In this document: piece by piece, positions 58,774-64,000 of the stretch
Numbering within the stretch: position 1 is the first letter of the stretch
How the letters are laid out: each line of letters starts with the position of its first letter
Assembly (NCBI GenBank): GCA_036346275.1
Contig: CM070723.1
Coordinates: forward strand, 46,826,743-46,890,742
Direction: 5' to 3'
DNA length: 64,000 bases
Source of the DNA: Otatea glauca
Taxonomy: Eukaryota > Streptophyta > Magnoliopsida > Poales > Poaceae
The notes under the pieces: model-generated
What the model was told of the DNA's origin: nothing
The model's database searches: none
What the model saw: only the letters and a program-made list of their open reading frames with translations
Position numbers and translations under genes: made by a program

Positions 58774-59348
58774 TTATGACTTAAAACTGAAAGGAGTACC
58801 ACGAACAAAGAAAACCAAAGTTAACACCAGACGTCTACTGAGTGCTTCGAGGCCACTTCCCATTCGCCCATGCCTCGGTGGGCTTCTGCACGCACGCCGC
58901 CTCTCTCGTTTCCTCTCTCTCTCGGCCTCCTTCTCCTCCGCTTCCTTCCTACATGCCTCCTCGCGTGTGGCATCGCGTTGTTCTTGAAGCCGCCGCGTGA
59001 ACTCGTCCTGCCGGTTGGCTTGGTCAAGAAGCCGTTGGTCCTCAGGGTTGATCTCCGTATCAAACCATTGCTCAAATTCACACAGTGGCGGAGGTGACTG
59101 CATGAAACGTAAATTAGCAAAGTTTCGTTCACAAATATTATGTAACCCGTACGATTGTTACCATGCGGCGATCCTTCAGGCTCTTCTCCGGCGGATCGAA
59201 TGCGAAGTTGCGGCACTTCCAATACCTCCTCTTCCAAGTTGAAATTTCCCAAGAGCGGACAAGCCTGCAAAGATCTCCGCACATACACATGGGTGCTACA
59301 GCTCCACGAGGTAGGAAGAGATCTTGGTACGCTAAATTGCGCGGGCAT
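58774..59348 (-). pseudogene. Zinc-finger-like (GRF-type?) gene remnant
   Basis: On the minus strand, overlapping frames hold parts of a grass gene type often found beside MULE/PMD genes: a Cys-containing ACPLLGNFNLEEE segment, PPPLCEFEQWFDTEINPED, then a long Arg/Glu-rich coiled coil (REEACRKEAEEKEAERERKR). The first part resembles a GRF-type zinc finger (inference). The segments are in different frames, with an intron-like gap between about 59215 and 59103. The function is unknown. Confidence 0.5.
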
Positions 59349-59748
59349 ACACTTGCTTCTTCCTTTGCCTTCCCCTTTCCCTTTGCACTTGCACGCCTCG
59401 GGATTTTCGATTGATCCTGAATTTTTTTCCTAACCCCGCTATTGTTGCTTCCTCTATTCTTTGCGAGACCGCTTGTGAGAACGAATGTTATAAAGGGCAG
59501 ATATCGCCCGGGTATGGAGCGATTGCCTCATATTAGGGCGATCGCCCCATTTTAGGGCGATCGCCCCTACTAGAGGCGATAGGTGCACCGAGACGTTGGT
59601 GTGTTGTCACGTCGTGTGGCATAGGCAAGCAATGCCTACATGAATTTGAACAATTTAAAGTGATAAGGCTGTCATGTTACTAACTCGGAGAGTTATACAA
59701 TATGCTGCTGAACGTAAAGCCATTACAAAAATACATCCGTACAACAAG
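59349..59748. other. Spacer with GCGATCGC palindrome block
   Basis: 59503-59615 holds GGGCGATCGCCC twice (59536-59547 and 59555-59566) and related motifs. It aligns in direct orientation with the block at 57951-58010 (shared CGCCCG-GTATGG, GGCGATA-GTGC and CGACGTT-like words). The rest has no gene. Confidence 0.55.
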
Positions 59749-62265
59749 TCAATCACGGCCACGTTTCCTGATCTGGCCCGTGGGGTAGGTGAGTGGCGAC
59801 GGCGGACGGACGTCCCTCCTAGGCCGGCCCTGCGGCGCAGGCGTAGAGTAGTGTGGCGGCGACGAGGGCATGTCCTGTGGCGGCGCTCCCAAGAGCTGAG
59901 AGGGGTCGAGGTAGTCGGTTGAAAGGTAGTCCTCCAGGTCGAACACGTCGTCCACAGGGTCGTCGAAACTACCCTAGGGTCCTGCTGGGGCGCGAGACAA
60001 CGAGGGAACCTCCGCAGCCCACTGTCCCCACTGCTGCTGCGTGGGAGCGTAGCGAGGAACCGGCGCGGTAGGGCGAGACGCGGAAGGAGCCTCCGCAGCC
60101 CATTGTCCCCCCTGCAGCTGCGTGGGGGCGTGACGAGGCACCGGCGGGGTAGGGCGAGGTGCTGGGGCACAAGGATGTGGTGTGCTGCGTCCGCCGACGT
60201 CTCCGCGCCCCCGGTAGGTGGCCAAGCGAGCCAACCGCCTCATCCTATCGAGGACCCGAGCCCAAGCTGTCTCAGACTCGGCGGTGGTCACCTGTATGCC
60301 CCCCCGTAGGCGCGTCAACATGGACACAGCCTCCACCTCAATCTCCCCTATGAGCTGAGTCTGCATGTAACGTCAGATTGTTATTACGTAATTTACATGA
60401 AAAAGACGTGCCCATGTAGGTTCGATTGCGACACTTACGAGGCGTTGTCCTCCGGGACATCTCGTGAAGAATACGTGTCCGCTACCGATGCTCGCGCCGG
60501 CGACGACGGTCTTTGGTGTGTACCCCACCTTGAGGCGAGAGCGCGGAGCGAACCACTCCATGTACTCATCGTACATGTCGGTCGACGGCGGGTCTTGGTG
60601 ACCCTCTCGTCGAGTCGCGGCGCCCCATCGCGACGCCCATGGCTGCATACGGTCGCGAATCGAGTGCCCATCGCAAAGCACCCATCCGGGTCATCCTGCA
60701 ATGCAAAAACAGTAAGTACACACCACATTCATTTCGCAAAGATGCGGAGTAGTAGTATCAGGGCAAGTACCTGTGAGCGCCACGTGCGACAACATGATGA
60801 GGCGGCAAGGGAAAGGACTGGAATAGGCCGAACTGCCGCAGCACTCGATGTGGGGAATACTCCTCGACACAAAGGTCAAAGACGAGAACCATACGGGTGA
60901 GCCAGAAGGCCTCATCTCGCGTGCAAAGCATGGAGACCCCGTGAGGTGCTCGGGCGTGGACGTCGTACGCGGTGTATGGTGTCCACCGCACGTCCTCGTC
61001 GTGGAGGCGATCGAACTCCTGAACGAACTCCTGGTAGGACCTCCTCACCTGCCGGTGCGCGTACCTCCGCTGCGAGGAAATAAGAAATGGCGAAGGTTAT
61101 TCAAGTGCGTTAGTGGGGAAAAAGATACGAGGGAGTATACTCGTGCCGGACCCGATGGCGGCCCATGGTGGGCCAGTCCACCGGGTCGTCTCCGTAAAGG
61201 TCCTCGAAGTGCGGTGTCGTGTCAACAATAGGCTCTTGACGAGAAGCGCTCCCAGACTACAACCGGAGGAGTAGGACGCAACTCGACATCATCGCGTCGT
61301 GCTCGGCCCGAGAGACGGCGTCGCATGCACCTCAGATGCGTCGCCGCAAGCACACCGAGGCCCACGACCACCGCATCATCTGCTTACAAGGGGAGTTAGA
61401 CGTGCTCACCGAGACAAGATTTGAACCGAGTGTGTTACCTCATCCACCGGGTGTCGGCGATGTCTCGGGCGTGCTCGATCGGTGGCGGTCCACCGTGTTC
61501 CGTGGGAGAACGGAACATCACCCAACCGAACAACAAAAGGAGGTATGCCTCCAAGTGGCGCCACGTCCGTCTCCTCCGCGTGCGGGTGGAGAAGCGAGCT
61601 GCAGCTGTTCGCAACAAACATTATCGCAACTTAGCGCTTTCTTTTAATTCTCAAAGAAAGAGGTACTCACATTGTGAATCAAGCGACCACGCTTCGTCGG
61701 TCCATGGCGCTCGGCCTCCTAAGGGGTGGTAGGGGCTGCCCGGTGCCGCCGCACCGCGCGAAACGAAGCGGACAACTCGGCGTGCCACGTGACGGAGGCG
61801 TTGTGCGGCACGATCGCCGACCCGCATGGGAGGCCTAAGAGGTACGACACGCCCCGCGGCGTCGAGCCATCTCTCCGCACGGAAGGTGGAACGTGTCGTC
61901 TCGGTCTCCACCGGTCCACGAGTGCGGCCGCCAAGATGCACCGGTCGTACCGAACCGCAGACCTCCTTGCCCGCTAACGGGCACGACCACCTCCTCCACC
62001 ATCCTACAAAGAGGAAGTAAGCCACCGCCGCAACTTTGCATGTAGTGCATTGCGTCGTTAGAATTGCATTCACGTGTAAGTACATGTACGTAAAAGAGTG
62101 CAAGCGTTGACGACACCGTGGAACCCAGCGTGGGTCGATCGCGGCGTACTCGTTGGGCACCCGAGGTCGGAGTGTCCCTAGCTCTCGGTTCTCCTCTGCG
62201 GAGTACCTAGACCGGTGGGTCACATCGACGATCACGTCCAGCAGCTCAGGGCAAGGTCGCGCCAT
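59749..62265 (-). pseudogene. Plant mobile domain (PMD) protein gene
   Basis: On the minus strand it starts about 62265 (MARPCPELLDVIVDVTHRSR, then PRVPNEYAAIDPRWVPR). Later exons give FHLPCGEM, GVSYLLGLPCGSAIVP, SVTWHAELSASF (about 61870-61760), AYLLLLFGWVMF (61540), a DPVDWPTMG segment (61180), then RWTPYTAYDV, LCTRDEAFWLTRMVLVFD and HRVLRQFG (60990-60830). These are hallmark motifs of the aminotransferase-like PMD family. The C-terminal tail (60366-59749) is Pro-rich, contains two ~30-residue repeats with APTQ and GQWAAE, and ends RRDVRPPSPLTYPTG. PMD proteins occur as host genes (MAIN/MAIL) and inside MULEs. Several frameshifts indicate decay. Confidence 0.75.
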
Positions 62266-62603
62266 CGTGGCCTGTTACAAAGCAAATACAACAAATTTGT
62301 CAGTAATTACATGTGCACACAAAATGAAATGCGAAATAACGAATTGTACCATACTCAACAAACAATACAACCGAGGTGCAGAGAGCCAAAAATAATCTCA
62401 TATTGCAAACATACGAAAGACAAAGACATGTTCGACGAGGCACACAACGTCGAGAATTACATTATCCTCGTAGCTATTAACTGGTACATCGGAGAATTAC
62501 ATGATGCGAACAACAACTTACTAGTACATTGAAAATTACATCGAACATTACAACTTACCGGTCCATTGAAAAATACAAGATGGGAACAACATGGAAAATT
62601 ACA
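62266..62603 (-). other. Spacer between PMD and MULE genes
   Basis: AT-rich, no coding sequence recognised. It probably contains the PMD promoter or an intron. Confidence 0.35.
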
Positions 62604-64000
62604 TTATCCGCGGTTGCAACGCGCCTCAGACTCGTCCATATCGTTCCGAATGCGCCTTGTCCTTCGACGCCCAACCTTCATCTTCAACATTCGGATGTCC
62701 GGTACCCATCGATGGTCCGGAGGGGGGGCTGTTGTGAACGATCCATCCACTCGGTACCCGTACACCTCGTGATGCCACGTGTTGAGAACGCTCTGCTTGT
62801 AGTAGTATGGGGAGATGAACGGACGACAGGATTGATGCGTCTCGGCGGCTGCGGCAATGATGTGCGAGCACCGCAAGTGCAAAGAGCGTGGTTTCGGCAG
62901 AGCACTCGCACTCACCGCCGAGTATGCGCAGATGGAAGTCCTCTCCTGGCACCCTGCGACTCGGTCACCGCAGTGCACGTGGTATCTCCGTTCCACGCCA
63001 CTCTCCGGTGTAACCCGATGCGTCTGCGCCTTTCTTGTTTTCTTGGACATGTAAGTAGACACAACAGTTGAGTACGACAGTCGATTGTCCGACATACATG
63101 CTGTGGAGGTCTTATATCGCTCAATGAAATATCTCTGTGTCCCTAATAAGACACCTTCAACTATACCCACCGCTGGAAGGCATCCGTGCCTTTCATTACC
63201 CGATTATAAATCTCCGCCGAGTTCGTTGTCATGATCCCATAACGCGAGCCGCCTCGTCATGCGTAAGGACCATTTCTCCAAAGGCTCATGTCGATCCAAT
63301 CGGTGAAACTCTTTATTTGGTACCGACCCACGCCGGATATTTGGGGGTCTGCTTCAGCCGCACACAAGGTCGTGGGGTCCTCTCCTTGCTCATGGTACAC
63401 CATCGGGTTCCTTTATGAACTAGCGGTACCTCGGGATCCATTGATTGCTTCTTCGTTAGTTCGCCCAACGCCTTCCAAAGCGTCGAACTTCCTCCGTTGG
63501 TTCTGTTTGCACAGCGCTTGAACATGTTCATAAGCTCCTTGTTCTGAACCGACGGAAAAATTGGCATCCATGTGCCTCATGCACCACCAGCTCCTCGTGT
63601 CCGCCACTTTGCTGCTCCCACGACGGCGGACCCTTGTTGCATATCCACGATCACCCTTAGCACTCGCATGTCGGTCATGGATGACACAAACATCGAACTC
63701 GTCAAGAACAACCGCCACTTCACTCTTTCAAGGAACCGCACCACTCTCCGTGTTTTCCCCCTCCACGAATGCCAATGCAACCGGTAGAACACGGTTGTTG
63801 GCATCCACCGCGATCGCAGATTAGAATCGCCCTTGTACTTCCCGTGAGGAATGTGCCGCCCATGCAAAGGACCAGGCGACAGCGTTTAACGCATTTATGC
63901 AAGCGCCAGGCGAAGAATGCACGCCGCAATACCCACTTACCGGCGCACACACCACCCGCAGGAAACTCCGCAAGGTCGACGGATGTACGGGGTTCCTACG
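62604..64000 (-). pseudogene. Mutator-like (MULE) transposase, partial
   Basis: It runs in from beyond the right edge on the minus strand. Frames read LCMGGTFLTG (first Asp region, about 63860), CVIHDRHA (second Asp, about 63690), RSWWCMRHMDANF, LCKQNQRRKFDAL (63560-63480), SRYGIMTTNSAE (63215), then a SWIM-type zinc segment around 62900-62860 and the conserved SPYYYKQSVLNTWHHEVYGY with KVGRRRTRRIRNDMDESEA, ending at TAG 62604. The order (DDE core then SWIM finger) is that of plant MULE transposases. At least four frameshifts are seen. The PMD gene follows 339 bp downstream on the same strand. Confidence 0.8.

Overview
The window is nuclear DNA from a grass (Poaceae). The evidence is one plant F-box gene with GC-rich grass codon use, two CACTA (En/Spm) DNA transposons of grass type, several Ty3/gypsy LTRs of 3-4.6 kb, and a decayed Mutator-like / plant-mobile-domain cluster. 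The species cannot be fixed from the sequence alone. No rRNA, tRNA or CRISPR array is visible, and almost everything is nested transposable elements.

Layout. 1-5357: a piece of a long LTR (family P) split by a 4.6-kb solo LTR (494-5077). 5358-16613: CACTA element A on the minus strand, 5'-truncated. It carries a TNP2-type transposase, an ORF1/Ulp1-type gene, an internal repeat array and a captured host phosphohexomutase fragment. 16614-22200: a 4-kb 5' LTR with primer-binding site, an extra leader ORF and a gag stub; the element is cut off there. 22201-23698: non-coding DNA with MITE-like sequence. 23699-24922: the only intact host gene, an F-box protein. 24952-41469: a family P LTR that inserted 29 bp past the F-box stop. 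A 1.29-kb segment holding the F-box 3' end plus the LTR start was then duplicated in tandem, and a complete 11.07-kb CACTA element (B, 25089-36155, TSD TAA) inserted into the first copy. The second copy (37087-38373) preserves the empty site. 41470-42600: a reversed LTR piece. 42601-53129: a 5'-truncated gypsy element (pol, antisense gene, PPT, 3' LTR) with a 4.24-kb solo LTR (44429-48666, TSD TGGAA) inside its pol. 53130-57267: a reversed LTR piece, then the 3' end of another gypsy element with PPT and a 2.9-kb LTR. 57598-57849: a possible small copia-like LTR. 57951-64000: palindromic GCGATCGC blocks around a zinc-finger-like gene remnant, followed by a plant mobile domain (PMD) gene and a MULE transposase, all minus strand and frameshifted.

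The most interesting signal is shared by six LTR copies of different families. Each carries (1) two short acidic coding-like exons separated by about 1.2 kb, with the same intron phase and usually a GC-AG donor (CAAG|GCAAG), and (2) between them a set of stem-loops whose stems differ in sequence between copies but keep pairing. Examples are CTAATCGATTAG, CTATTCGAATAG and CTTTTCGAAAAG at the same place, and GTCC/GGAC, GCCC/GGGC and GCTC/GAGC flanking an 8-nt loop five bases later. Spacing is nearly invariant. This looks like a selected RNA structure and a small spliced peptide encoded inside the LTR.

A second pattern is shared by both CACTA elements. Each has a third copy of its subterminal repeat array in the middle, just before a GC-rich leader and the ORF1/Ulp1 gene, as if the array serves as a second promoter region.
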